Shown here: one piece after another, positions 26,257 to 35,051 of the stretch
Layout: each line of letters begins with the position of its first letter
Position numbering within the stretch: position 1 is the first letter of the stretch
Assembly: GCA_052115395.1 (NCBI GenBank)
Contig: JBFRGO010000004.1
Source: Noviluteimonas sp052115395
GTDB taxonomy: Bacteria > Pseudomonadota > Gammaproteobacteria > Xanthomonadales > Xanthomonadaceae
Direction: 5' to 3' (one strand)
DNA: 64,000 nucleotides
The notes under the pieces: generated by a model
What the model saw: only the letters and a program-made list of their open reading frames with translations
Database searches by the model: none
Told to the model about the DNA's origin: nothing
Made by a program: the position numbers and the translations under genes

Positions 26257-26472
26257 TCAATACAGGCGCTGGCGCTTGGTGACGTCGCGCGAGGTGCGAC
26301 GGGCCTGGCGCTTCACCGCGGCAGCGGCCTTGCGCTTGCGTTCCTGCGTCGGCTTCTCGTAGAACTCGCGCTTGCGGGTCTCGGCGAGCACGCCGGCCTT
26401 CTCGCAGGTGCGCTTGAAGCGGCGCAGGGCAAACTCGAAAGGCTCGTTTTCGCGGACTTTGACGCTCGGCAT
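26257..26472 (-). CDS. rpsU: 30S ribosomal protein S21
   Basis: A 71-aa basic protein beginning MPSVKVRENEPFEFALRRFK and continuing RTCEKAGVLAETRKREFYEK, the invariant S21 sequence. It helps position mRNA near the anti-Shine-Dalgarno region of 16S rRNA. It is first gene of the macromolecular-synthesis cluster and divergent from tsaD. Confidence 0.98.
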   Translation of the reverse strand: MPSVKVRENEPFEFALRRFKRTCEKAGVLAETRKREFYEKPTQERKRKAAAAVKRQARRTSRDVTKRQRLY

Positions 26473-26544
26473 ACGGTTTCTCGGTCTTCTGTCTGGGGTT
26501 GCTGCACAAGTGGACGACCACCGGGCAGACCCGGGGAGCCGCGT

Positions 26545-26574
26545 ATGATAGCCGCGACCCTTCCGCCGACGCAA
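26545..26574 (-). promoter_or_regulatory. Putative sigma-70 promoter for rpsU
   Basis: On the minus strand TTGCGT is followed after 18 bases by TATCAT, placing a transcript start about 65 bases before rpsU. The same stretch reads TATGAT on the plus strand (26544-26549), which could serve tsaD, but no -35 is seen there. Confidence 0.4.
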
Positions 26575-26622
26575 CCGCGCGACGGCCTCGATTTCAGCAT
26601 CCGCAGGCCCCATCTGCCTCCC

Positions 26623-27663
26623 ATGCGCGTCCTCGGCATCGAAACCTCCTGCGACGAAACCGGCGTGGCCGTCTACGACACCGCGCGCCCGGGGCCCGAG
26701 GGCCTGCGCGCGCACGCCGTTTACAGCCAGATCGCCCTGCACGCCGAGTACGGCGGCGTGGTGCCCGAGCTGGCCAGTCGCGACCACGTCCGCAAGCTCC
26801 TGCCCCTGATCCGGCAGACCCTCGACGAGGCCGGCCTCACCACCGCCGACCTCGATGGCGTGGCCTATACGGCGGGCCCGGGGCTGGTCGGCGCGCTGCT
26901 CGTGGGCGCCGGCGTGGCGCGTTCGCTGGCCTGGGCCCTGGTTGTCCCCGCCATCGGGGTCCATCACATGGAAGGCCATCTGCTCGCGCCCCTGCTGGAG
27001 GATCCGGACCTGAAGCCGCCCTTCGTGGCGCTGCTCGTCTCCGGCGGCCACACGCAACTGGTCGGCGTCGACGCCATCGGGCGCTACCGGCTGCTCGGCG
27101 AAACCCTCGACGACGCCGCGGGCGAAGCCTTCGACAAGACCGCCAAGCTCATGGGCCTGCCGTATCCGGGCGGTCCGCAACTGGCGAAGCTCGCCGAAAC
27201 CGGCACGCCGGGCATCTTCAAGTTCGCGCGGCCGATGACCGATCGCCCCGGGCTCGACTTCAGCTTCAGCGGCTTGAAGACGCAGGTGTTGCTCGCATGG
27301 CGCGACAGCGATCGAAGCGATGCCACGCGCGCGAACATCGCGCGCGGTTTCGAGGACGCCGTCGTCGACACACTCGCGATCAAATGCCAGCGCGCGCTGG
27401 ATGCCGCGGGCTGCGACACGCTCGTCGTCGCCGGCGGCGTCGGCGCGAACAAACGCCTGCGCGAAAAACTCCACGCCATCGCCGCCAAGCGCGGTGGCCG
27501 CGTGTGCTTCCCGCGCCCCGCGCTGTGCACCGACAACGGCGCGATGATCGCCTTCGCCGGCGCGCTTCGCCTCCAGGCCGGGCAGCACAGCGGGCGCGAG
27601 GTCCACGTGCAGCCGCGCTGGGATATGGCATCGTTGCCCGCCGTCCAGCCCGCGACCGCATGA
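26623..27663 (+). CDS. tsaD: tRNA N6-adenosine threonylcarbamoyltransferase
   Basis: Transfers the threonylcarbamoyl group to A37 of ANN-decoding tRNAs together with TsaB and TsaE. The 346-aa ASKHA-fold protein shows MRVLGIETSCDETGVAVYD, metal-binding HHMEGHLLAP, VSGGHTQLVG, GETLDDAAGEAFDKTAKLMG, GGVGANKRLRE and the C-terminal CTDNGAMIA. Start at MRVLGIETS is standard. It is divergent from rpsU and overlaps folB by ATGA, so tsaD-folB-folK form a coupled operon. Confidence 0.97.
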   Translation: MRVLGIETSCDETGVAVYDTARPGPEGLRAHAVYSQIALHAEYGGVVPELASRDHVRKLLPLIRQTLDEAGLTTADLDGVAYTAGPGLVGALLVGAGVARSLAWALVVPAIGVHHMEGHLLAPLLEDPDLKPPFVALLVSGGHTQLVGVDAIGRYRLLGETLDDAAGEAFDKTAKLMGLPYPGGPQLAKLAETGTPGIFKFARPMTDRPGLDFSFSGLKTQVLLAWRDSDRSDATRANIARGFEDAVVDTLAIKCQRALDAAGCDTLVVAGGVGANKRLREKLHAIAAKRGGRVCFPRPALCTDNGAMIAFAGALRLQAGQHSGREVHVQPRWDMASLPAVQPATA

Positions 27664-28016
27664 ACGACAAAGTCTTCATCGAAGGCCTCCAGATCGAAAC
27701 CCTGATCGGCATCTACGATTGGGAGCGCCGCATCCGGCAGCCGCTCGTGTTCGACATCGAGATGGCCTTCGACAACCGCAAGCCCGCGGCGAGCGACGCC
27801 ATCGAAGACACGCTCGACTACAAGGCGGTGAGCAAGCGCCTGATCGCGTACGTGTCGGCGTCGGATTTCGGCCTGGTCGAAACCCTCGCCGAACGCTGCG
27901 CGGCCCTGATTCTCGATGAATTCGCCGTGTCGCACGTGCGCCTGAAACTGAGCAAGCCCGGCGCGGTGCGGGGCGCGCGCGCGGTAGGCGTGTCCATCGA
28001 GCGCAGCCGCGCGTGA
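27660..28016 (+). CDS. folB: Dihydroneopterin aldolase
   Basis: Cleaves 7,8-dihydroneopterin to 6-hydroxymethyl-dihydropterin in folate synthesis. The 118-aa protein has MNDKVFIEGLQIETLIGIYD with the conserved G-I-x-x-W/Y-E-R start (IYDWERRIRQPLVFDIEM), DTLDYKAV and LVETLAERCA with the active-site Glu. It is coupled to tsaD upstream (ATGA) and folK downstream (GTGA). Confidence 0.95.
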   Translation: MNDKVFIEGLQIETLIGIYDWERRIRQPLVFDIEMAFDNRKPAASDAIEDTLDYKAVSKRLIAYVSASDFGLVETLAERCAALILDEFAVSHVRLKLSKPGAVRGARAVGVSIERSRA

Positions 28017-28495
28017 CGGCGAAGGCCTACCTCAGCCTCGGCAGCAACGTCGAACCCGAGCGCCATCTGCGCGCGGCGATCGATGCGTTGCGTGCGCGTT
28101 TCGGTCGGATCGTCCTGTCCCCGGTGTATCGCGTGCCGGCGGTGGGGTTCGAAGGACCGGATTTCCTCAACGCCGCGGCCATCATCGACTCCGATCTGGA
28201 TCCGGTCGCATTGGTCGCGTGGTTGCACGATCTGGAAGCCGACAACGGCCGCATCCGCGGGCATGTGAAGTTCAGCGACCGCACGCTCGATGTCGACCTG
28301 GTCTATTTCGACGATCTCGTGCTCGACCTGCCGGACCTGCAATTGCCGCGACCCGAATTGCGGCATGCCTTCGTGTTGCGCCCGTTGGCGGACATCGCGC
28401 CGAAGTTCGTCGATCCAGTCCGCAAGGCGACGCTGGAAGACCTGTGGCGTGCGCATGCCGAGTTCGGCGACACGCTGGAAACGGTGACGCTCTAG
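28013..28495 (+). CDS. folK: 2-amino-4-hydroxy-6-hydroxymethyldihydropteridine diphosphokinase
   Basis: Pyrophosphorylates the FolB product, the next folate step. The 160-aa protein starts with GTG overlapping the folB stop. Signatures are AYLSLGSNVEPERHL, SPVYRVPAVGFEGPDFLNAA and RTLDVDLVYFDDLVLDLPDL (the metal-binding D-x-D), ending with HAFVLRPLADIAP. The stop codon overlaps that of the convergent pteridine reductase gene (CTAG). Confidence 0.95.
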   Translation: MTAKAYLSLGSNVEPERHLRAAIDALRARFGRIVLSPVYRVPAVGFEGPDFLNAAAIIDSDLDPVALVAWLHDLEADNGRIRGHVKFSDRTLDVDLVYFDDLVLDLPDLQLPRPELRHAFVLRPLADIAPKFVDPVRKATLEDLWRAHAEFGDTLETVTL

Positions 28496-29232
28496 CCTTC
28501 GAGCATGCGCCCGCCGTCGAGGCGGAGCACCTGGCCCGTGGTGTACGTGGCCTCGCACAACAACCAACGCACCGTGTTCGCGATTTCTTCCGGCGTGCCA
28601 GTGCGATGCAGCGGCGTGCGATCGAGCATGGCCTGTTTCGCCGCGTCGTCCTTGCCGCCATCGGGCCAGAGGATCGCGCCGGGCGCGATCGCGTTGACGC
28701 GCACTTCGGGCCCGAGTTCGAGCGCGAGCGCGCGCGTCATGTGCGCCAGCGCGGCCTTGCTCATGCCGTAGAGCGCGTGGTCGCGCAGCGGGCGCTCGGC
28801 GTAGATGTCGGCCATGTTGACGATCGCGCCGCGCGTCGCGCGCAGGTGCGGCGCGGCCGCTTGCGCCAGGAAGAACGGCGCGCGCGCGTTCGCGTTGAAC
28901 AGCGCATCCCACTGGTCGGGCGTGGCCTGGCCCAGCGGGGTGGCGAAGAAGGACGAGGCGTTGTTGACCAGCGCATCGAGGCGGCCGAAGCGGCCGATGG
29001 TGTGCGCGATGAGCTCGGGCAAGCGATCGAACTGCCCCAGGTCGGCCTGCAACACGACGGTCGAACCGGCGCGCGCGGCCTCGAGTTCGCCGGCCAGCGC
29101 ATCCGCATCGCCCCGCGAGGCGTGGCAATGGATCGCCACGTCGAAGCCGTCGGCATGCAGACGGCGCACGATCGCGGCACCCAGGCGGCGGGCACTGCCG
29201 GTGACCAGGGCAACGGGACGGGCGGTCGTCAT
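28492..29232 (-). CDS. Pteridine reductase, short-chain dehydrogenase family
   Basis: A 246-aa SDR enzyme. The NADP-binding motif is TGSARRLG (pteridine-reductase-like TGxxxRxG with Arg), followed by VNNASSF, the catalytic Asp/Tyr/Lys region in YAERPLRDHALYGMSKAAL and APGAILWPDG. The GSARRLG motif and the neighbourhood of folB-folK support a FolM/PTR1-type dihydropterin or dihydrofolate reductase that salvages or reduces pteridines. A general SDR cannot be fully excluded. It converges on folK with overlapping stops and diverges from the MidA-type gene. Confidence 0.85.
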   Translation of the reverse strand: MTTARPVALVTGSARRLGAAIVRRLHADGFDVAIHCHASRGDADALAGELEAARAGSTVVLQADLGQFDRLPELIAHTIGRFGRLDALVNNASSFFATPLGQATPDQWDALFNANARAPFFLAQAAAPHLRATRGAIVNMADIYAERPLRDHALYGMSKAALAHMTRALALELGPEVRVNAIAPGAILWPDGGKDDAAKQAMLDRTPLHRTGTPEEIANTVRWLLCEATYTTGQVLRLDGGRMLEG

Positions 29233-29287
29233 GGGCGCTTGCGCTCCTTGCGGCTATGCTGTCGCATTGTCGATGTATTTGCCGTCC

Positions 29288-30490
29288 ATGTCCGCATCGC
29301 CGGAACCCCATTCCATCCCCGTGCCCGACGCCGACGCGCTCGCCCATAGCGAACGCTTGCGCCAGGGGATCCAGCAACAGATCCACGCCGCCGGCGGTGC
29401 GATCCCGTTCTCGCGTTTCATGGAGCTGAGCCTCTACGCACCGGGGCTGGGCTACTACAGCGCGGGCGCGACCAAGTTCGGCGCAAGCGGCGACTTCGTC
29501 ACCGCGCCCGAACTCGGGCCCTTGTTCGCCGCGTGCGTCGCCGACAGCTTCGCGCCGGTGCTGCAGCAACTCGGGCCGGAGGCGGATGTCGTCGAACTCG
29601 GCGGCGGCAGTGGTGCGTTCGCGGAAGTGGCGCTCAAGAAGCTGCTCGCCGCCGACGCACTGCCTGCGCGTTACGCGATCCTCGAGCCGAGCGCCGACCT
29701 GCGCCAACGCCAGCAGGATCGCCTGCGCGAACGCCTCAATCCGCTGCTCTACGACCTGGTCGAATGGTTGGACGCACCCCCGCAAGGCGCGTGGAACGGC
29801 GTGCTGTTCGCCAACGAAGTGATCGATGCACTACCGACGCCGCGCTTCACGCTGCGCGATGGCGAAGTGTTCGAAGAACATGTCGCGCTCGATGGCGATG
29901 GCCGATTCATTCGCGCCGATCGCCCGGCCGATGCGCTGCTCGCCGCCGCGGTCCGCCACGTCGAACGGCAGCGCGACGAACCGTTCCCGGATGGCTATCG
30001 CTCCGAACTGCTGCCGCAATTGCCGTACTGGGTGCAGGCGGTGATCGGCGGATTGCGCAAGGGCGCGATGCTGTTCGTCGACTACGGTTATCCGCGTCGC
30101 GAGTTCTATTCGCCGCAGCGCGCGAACGGCACGTTGCGTGCGTTCCGCCGCCATCGCATGGTCGAGAACGTCTACGACCTGCCGGGCCTGCAGGACATCA
30201 CCGCTTCCGTGGATTTCACCGCGCTCGCCGAAGCGGGCACGGGCGCCGGCTTCGACCTGGCGGGTTACTGCACGCAGGCGAGTTTCCTCATCGGCAACGG
30301 CCTGGAACCCAACCTGACCGCCGCCGAAGAACGCGCGCACGACGAGGCGCAGCGCTATCGCCTGCGCCAGGAAGCCAAGCACCTCACCTTGCCGGGCGAA
30401 ATGGGCGAACGCTTCCAGGCCATGGGTTTCCAGCGCGATGCCGAATTCGGCACCGCCTTCCTCGTCGGCGACCTGAGCTGGCGCCTGTGA
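29288..30490 (+). CDS. SAM-dependent methyltransferase, MidA/NDUFAF7 family
   Basis: A 400-aa protein of the class I SAM-dependent MidA family (mitochondrial NDUFAF7 methylates complex I; the bacterial targets are unclear). Family signatures are FSRFMELSLYAPGLGYYS, FGASGDFVTAPELGPLFA, VVELGGGSGAFAE (SAM-binding loop), NEVIDALP and LLFVDYGYPRREFYS-like MLFVDYGYPRREFY. Start at 29288 (MSASPEP); an in-frame ATG at 29273 is possible. The stop overlaps the GTG of the VanZ gene. Confidence 0.9.
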   Translation: MSASPEPHSIPVPDADALAHSERLRQGIQQQIHAAGGAIPFSRFMELSLYAPGLGYYSAGATKFGASGDFVTAPELGPLFAACVADSFAPVLQQLGPEADVVELGGGSGAFAEVALKKLLAADALPARYAILEPSADLRQRQQDRLRERLNPLLYDLVEWLDAPPQGAWNGVLFANEVIDALPTPRFTLRDGEVFEEHVALDGDGRFIRADRPADALLAAAVRHVERQRDEPFPDGYRSELLPQLPYWVQAVIGGLRKGAMLFVDYGYPRREFYSPQRANGTLRAFRRHRMVENVYDLPGLQDITASVDFTALAEAGTGAGFDLAGYCTQASFLIGNGLEPNLTAAEERAHDEAQRYRLRQEAKHLTLPGEMGERFQAMGFQRDAEFGTAFLVGDLSWRL

Positions 30491-30891
30491 TCCGTTGGCC
30501 GGGATCGACGGCGGCGAAACCCTTCGCACGCCCGCAGCGTTGGCTCGGCCTGTGGTGGGGAATGATCGCGGTGGTGATCATCGGCTCCCTGCTGCCCGCG
30601 CTGCTGTTGCCGGATTTGCCGGAAGGCGGCGACAAGGTCGAGCATTTGCTGGGTTACGCGATCCTCGCGGCGATGGCGGTGCAACTGTTCGCGACGCGAC
30701 GCATGTTGATGTTTGCCGCGTTGTTCCTCGTGACGCTCGGCATCGGGATCGAAATCGCGCAGAACGTGCTGACGACGACGCGCCAGATGGATCCCTGGGA
30801 TGCCCTCGCCAATATGTGCGGCGTGCTGCTTGGCATCGCCAGTGCGCTGACGCCGATGCGGGATGCGTTGCTGCGCATGGATACGCGCTGA
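30487..30891 (+). CDS. VanZ family protein
   Basis: A 134-aa membrane protein with four hydrophobic helices. The motif GGDKVEHLLGYAILAAMAVQ (D-K-x-x-H) and LGIGIEIAQNVL with DPWDALANMCGVLLG define the VanZ-like family; its members are mostly uncharacterised, and the name comes from a teicoplanin-resistance gene without known activity. The GTG start overlaps the preceding methyltransferase stop (GTGA). Confidence 0.85.
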   Translation: MIRWPGSTAAKPFARPQRWLGLWWGMIAVVIIGSLLPALLLPDLPEGGDKVEHLLGYAILAAMAVQLFATRRMLMFAALFLVTLGIGIEIAQNVLTTTRQMDPWDALANMCGVLLGIASALTPMRDALLRMDTR

Positions 30892-30916
30892 CGCAGACGC
30901 AGCGGCGGGTGCGCCT

Positions 30917-32143
30917 TCAGGCCGGCGTGCGCGCCTGGTGGATCGCCCGGATGCGGGCTTTTGCGAGCGCTTCGCCCAATGCGGGGCCTTCGAGCCCTTC
31001 GCGTGCGACGTCGGCGGCGCGCACCGATTGCGCGACCGCAAGCAGGTGCATCAACGCTTCGCGCTGCGGATAAGGCTGGTCCTCCAGGCCCGTGCGCCCG
31101 CGCTTGTCGGCCTCGCACACCAGGCCCAACTGCGCGATGCGCGCAGGCTGCCGAAACCCGTCGCAGCGCTGCAGCAGATCGTGGACCGTGCTGTCGCGCA
31201 GTTCGAACAGGCGATGCACGTTGAGATGTTCGCGACACGCGATCTTCGCCAGATCGCGATGCTGGGAAGGCACCTTCAGGCGATCGCACAGCGCGCGCAG
31301 CGGCGCCAGGCCCGCGTGCTCATGCCCGAGATGCTTCGGCAACACGTCCGCCGGCGTGAGCGCCTTGCCCAAATCGTGCACGAGCGCGGCGAAGCCGACG
31401 ACCGCATCCCCCGGCGCGAGCTTTGCCGCCATGTCGCACACCAGTTCGATGTGCACGCCGGTGTCCACTTCGGGGTGGTACTCCGCGCGCTGCGGCACGC
31501 CGTACAACGCGTCGACCTCCGGCAGCACGACGGCCAGTGCGCCGCAATCGCGCAGCGTGCGCAGGAATGCCGAGGGCGTGTTCGACGCGAGCGCGCGCAC
31601 CAGTTCCTGCCAGACGCGCTCGGGCACCAGTTCGGCCATTTCGCCCGAGGCCACGATTTCGCGCATCAGCGCCATCGTTTCAGGCGCAACCGTGAACCCG
31701 AGATCGGCGAAGCGCGCCATGAACCGCGCCGCGCGCAACACGCGCAAGGGATCTTCGACGAACGCCGGGCCCACGTGGCGCAACACGCGTTGCGCGATGT
31801 CGCGTTCGCCATGCCAGGGATCGACCAAGGTGCCGTCGTCGCGCTGTGCGATCGCGTTGATCGTGAAGTCGCGCCGTTGCAGGTCTTCCTCGAGCGTCAC
31901 GCCGGGGTCGGCATCGACGACGAAACCGCGATACCCGCGACCGGACTTGCGTTCGGTGCGCGCGAGCGCGTACTCCTCGCCGGTCGTCGGGTGCAGGAAC
32001 ACCGGGAAGTCGCGGCCCACCGGTTTGAAGCCCTGCGCAAGCATCGCCTCGGGCGTGGCGCCGACGACCACGTAATCGCGGTCGCCCGCCGGCAGCCCCA
32101 GCAGCCGATCCCGCACCGCACCGCCGACGAGGAAGGTCTCCAT
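30917..32143 (-). CDS. cca: Multifunctional CCA-adding tRNA nucleotidyltransferase
   Basis: Adds or repairs the 3' CCA of tRNAs. In the 408-aa class II enzyme the N-terminal nucleotidyltransferase shows FLVGGAVRDRLLGLPAGDRD (GGxVRD and DxD), LQRRDFTINAIAQ, RVLRAARFMARF and an E/DxxR region. The C-terminal HD phosphohydrolase domain shows FAALVHDLGKAL, as in the multifunctional E. coli type. It follows slt by 10 bases and is probably cotranscribed with it. Confidence 0.96.
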   Translation of the reverse strand: METFLVGGAVRDRLLGLPAGDRDYVVVGATPEAMLAQGFKPVGRDFPVFLHPTTGEEYALARTERKSGRGYRGFVVDADPGVTLEEDLQRRDFTINAIAQRDDGTLVDPWHGERDIAQRVLRHVGPAFVEDPLRVLRAARFMARFADLGFTVAPETMALMREIVASGEMAELVPERVWQELVRALASNTPSAFLRTLRDCGALAVVLPEVDALYGVPQRAEYHPEVDTGVHIELVCDMAAKLAPGDAVVGFAALVHDLGKALTPADVLPKHLGHEHAGLAPLRALCDRLKVPSQHRDLAKIACREHLNVHRLFELRDSTVHDLLQRCDGFRQPARIAQLGLVCEADKRGRTGLEDQPYPQREALMHLLAVAQSVRAADVAREGLEGPALGEALAKARIRAIHQARTPA

Positions 32144-32153
32144 CGTCGCGATT

Positions 32154-34169
32154 CTAGGGGGTGTTCAGGACGACCGTCGTCGGGCAGGCGAAAGACTTGC
32201 GCACTCCGGCGCGCCCACGCATCCGGTCGCTGACCGGCGCGGCGTCGCCGTTGAGGCGCCAGTCGTAGATCACGCTGAAGGCCAGCACGCGCGCGACGTA
32301 ATCGCGGGTTTCCTTGTAGCTGATGGTCTCGATCCAGAAATCCGGATCCATGCCCGGCCGCTGCGCCTGCCAGCGCGCGAGCGGTGCCGGGCCCGCGTTG
32401 TAGCCGGCAAGCACCATGTAGGGCGGGCCGTACTTGTCGTACAACTGGCGCAGGTAGGCGGCGCCGATGGCGATGTTCGCGTCGGGGTCGTAAAGCGTGG
32501 AGGCACCGCTCCACGGCAGGCCGATGCGCTTTGCGGTGGCCATGCCGGTGGCGGGAACGACCTGCATCAGGCCCATCGCATTCGCGCCGGAGCGGGCATT
32601 GGGATTGAAGACGCTCTCGGCGCGGATCTCGGCGGCGACCCATGCCGGATCGAGCCCGTTCTTCGTGGCCTCGCGGCGGATCGTCGCATCGTGGTGCAAG
32701 GGGAAGCGCAGGCCGTACATGCGCGCTTCTTCGGGCTGTTTGCCGAGCGCGAACACCGCGCGGTCGAACCACCCGTAGTCCTGCGCGACCGCGACGGCGA
32801 GGCGACGTTGCGTATCGTCGAAGCGCGACAACGCCTCGTCCCATTCGCGTTGCGCCCAACCGGGACGATCGGCCTGGTAGAGCGCCATCGCGCGAACGAT
32901 GGCGGGATCGCGTGCGATCGCCGCTTGCTGCGACGTGCCGAGCGCGACATCCACCGGGCACAGCGCATACGGCTGCCCGATGCGATCGGCGGCGAGGAAG
33001 CCGTGGAATTCCGGCTTGCGCGCCGCATCGCGATACAGCGCCTGCGCGCCCGCCTTGTCGCCGGTCATTTCGGTCAGGCGCGCCTGGAAGTAGGTCCAGC
33101 GCGAATCGCTGCGCTGCTTGTCGCCCATCTTGCGGATGGCGGCCAGTGCGGCCGGCCAATCGCTGCGCGACATCGCTTCGCGCGCACGCCACTCGTGCAG
33201 GCGGTCGTCGTAGGCGCTGTCGGGCACGGCATTCAGGCGTCGCGCCGAATCGGGTTCGTAGGAGGCGACCGTCCACAACGCAGCCTGGTACAGCGGGCGC
33301 GCGCGATCGGCATCGGTGAATTGCAGCGCACTGGCGAACTTCGGCAGTTGCGTGTCGACGAGCATCGGCGCCGACTTCGCCAGCCGCGCGAGCCCCTGCG
33401 AGGCCATCAGGCGGCTGCGCGGCGTCTTCGGCCACGTCAGCGCGCGATCGTGCACGGCTTCGAAGAACGCGGCGTAGTCGTTGGCCAGCGCCATGTCCTC
33501 CGGCGGCAGCCCGCGCGCGGCGCTGCGCATGACCGAAGGCTCCCATTCGTTCGCCGCGGCGTCGATGCGCTCCCAGCGCAGGGAAGCCGGCAAGCCGCCC
33601 TTCGACGCCAGCATTGCGAAGGGCGCATCGCACGCCACCGGCAAGGCCTTGCCGGTGCTGCGCCACATCGCTTGCGCGTCGGCGACCCACGTGGCGTCGG
33701 TGTTGCCCGTGGCCGCGCGCGACTGAAGTTCGGCGCAGCGCAAGGCGGTGTCCTTGATCGACGGCGACCACGCACTGCGGAACGCAGGCCAATCCTCGCG
33801 ACGCGACAATGCGGCGAGCCAGAGTTCGCGGAAGGCGCCTTCGAGCGCCTGCCCCTTGTACTTGGCGAGGAAGGCTTGCCCGCGCGACGCCGGCACGGTG
33901 TCGATGTCGCGCTTGAGCTGCGCGTACTCGACCCACCCGACCAAGGGATGGTTGGCGAGCGCGGCCATTTGTTCCGACGACAGGGTGCCGCGCTCGGCAG
34001 CGGTGAATGCCTCGCGGATCTGGTCGCGTTGCGGCACCACGAGGATCGGCGCGTTGCGCAACGGCGGCGGCAGGATCTTGCCGGCGGGCGCGGTCTTGCC
34101 CTGCTGTGCGATCGCCGAAGACGAACACAGCAAAAGCGCGGACAGAAGCGGCAGCGTATGTCGCAGCAT
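32154..34169 (-). CDS. slt: Soluble lytic murein transglycosylase
   Basis: A 671-aa periplasmic enzyme cleaving peptidoglycan to 1,6-anhydro-muropeptides during wall turnover. A signal peptide (LLCSSSAIAQQ) is followed by a long helical superhelix (the U/L domains, about 60-480) and the C-terminal SLT domain. The catalytic Glu is in AAEIRAESVFNPNARSGANA, followed by MGLMQVVPATG and NIAIGAAYLRQLYDKYG. LAGYNAGPAPLARW is the classic GYNAGP motif. It lies immediately upstream of cca. Confidence 0.95.
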   Translation of the reverse strand: MLRHTLPLLSALLLCSSSAIAQQGKTAPAGKILPPPLRNAPILVVPQRDQIREAFTAAERGTLSSEQMAALANHPLVGWVEYAQLKRDIDTVPASRGQAFLAKYKGQALEGAFRELWLAALSRREDWPAFRSAWSPSIKDTALRCAELQSRAATGNTDATWVADAQAMWRSTGKALPVACDAPFAMLASKGGLPASLRWERIDAAANEWEPSVMRSAARGLPPEDMALANDYAAFFEAVHDRALTWPKTPRSRLMASQGLARLAKSAPMLVDTQLPKFASALQFTDADRARPLYQAALWTVASYEPDSARRLNAVPDSAYDDRLHEWRAREAMSRSDWPAALAAIRKMGDKQRSDSRWTYFQARLTEMTGDKAGAQALYRDAARKPEFHGFLAADRIGQPYALCPVDVALGTSQQAAIARDPAIVRAMALYQADRPGWAQREWDEALSRFDDTQRRLAVAVAQDYGWFDRAVFALGKQPEEARMYGLRFPLHHDATIRREATKNGLDPAWVAAEIRAESVFNPNARSGANAMGLMQVVPATGMATAKRIGLPWSGASTLYDPDANIAIGAAYLRQLYDKYGPPYMVLAGYNAGPAPLARWQAQRPGMDPDFWIETISYKETRDYVARVLAFSVIYDWRLNGDAAPVSDRMRGRAGVRKSFACPTTVVLNTP

Positions 34170-34281
34170 GGACGATCCGTTGGGGGAGACGAACGACCTG
34201 GGCCCGACTATAGCCGACGCCTCGTGAATCGATCAGTCAGGAAACCACCCGAAGGAACGTCGGGAATCCCGCAAGGCACAC

Positions 34282-35040
34282 TCAACGCAGCGCGTGTTCC
34301 GGAACGTCGATTTCCGCGGCGATCGCCAGGTGATCCGAATACGCCGCGGCGAAGGCTTCCATGCGCGCGATGCGCAGGTCGCCCGTGGTGAGGATGTGGT
34401 CGATCGCGCGCTGCGGCCGCCAGCTGGGGAAGGTCGGTACGCACGAGGCCGGCGGCTGCAGGCGCGTGCGCTTGTACAACTGCTGCATCTCCGGCCGGTC
34501 CGGATCGCAATTGAAATCGCCCATCAGGATGGCGTGCGGATGGTCGTGCAGCAGTTCGGCGATGAACGACAGTTGCGAAGCGCGCGATCCGGCGCCGAGC
34601 GACAGATGCGCGACGGCCACCGTCAGCCCGTCGTCGCCGTTGCCGAATTGCGCGACCAGCACGCCACGCCCGCGCACGCGGCCGGGCAGGGGATGGTCGT
34701 GCACTTCGACGGGCTCGAGCTTCGACAGCAACCCATTCGCGCTGGAGGCGAAACCGCCGACGTTGCGGTTGGGCTGGTGGCTCCAGTACGCGAAGCCCCC
34801 GCGTTGCGCGAGGTAGTGCGTCTGGTTGGTGAACCCCGAGCGCAGGCTTCCGGGGTCGCTTTCGTTGAGGCCGACGATGTCGTGGCCGCCCGCCAGTTGC
34901 GCGATCGCATCCAGGCTGCCGCGCTTGTTGCCCGCGGGCAACACGTGCGACCAGCTGCGCGTCGCGTAATCCGTGTAACGCCGGGTGCTCGACCCGGCCT
35001 GGATATTCGCGCTGAGCAGCTTGAGGCGGCGGTGGGTCAT
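34282..35040 (-). CDS. Endonuclease/exonuclease/phosphatase (EEP) family protein
   Basis: A 252-aa DNase I-like metal-dependent hydrolase. The family motifs are LSANIQAG (Asn), IVGLNESD (catalytic Glu), VAHLSLGA (His), LMGDFNCDPD (D-x-N) and the C-terminal IDHILTTG and YSDHLAIAAEI (SDH). Substrate is not predictable: such proteins are sphingomyelinase-, phosphatase- or nuclease-like. Start at MTHRRLKLLS, 11 bases after the DsbA-lipoprotein gene, so it is likely the last gene of a dsbA-dsbA-EEP operon. No signal peptide, hence cytoplasmic. Confidence 0.85.
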   Translation of the reverse strand: MTHRRLKLLSANIQAGSSTRRYTDYATRSWSHVLPAGNKRGSLDAIAQLAGGHDIVGLNESDPGSLRSGFTNQTHYLAQRGGFAYWSHQPNRNVGGFASSANGLLSKLEPVEVHDHPLPGRVRGRGVLVAQFGNGDDGLTVAVAHLSLGAGSRASQLSFIAELLHDHPHAILMGDFNCDPDRPEMQQLYKRTRLQPPASCVPTFPSWRPQRAIDHILTTGDLRIARMEAFAAAYSDHLAIAAEIDVPEHALR

Positions 35041-35051
35041 CAGCCCGGCGA

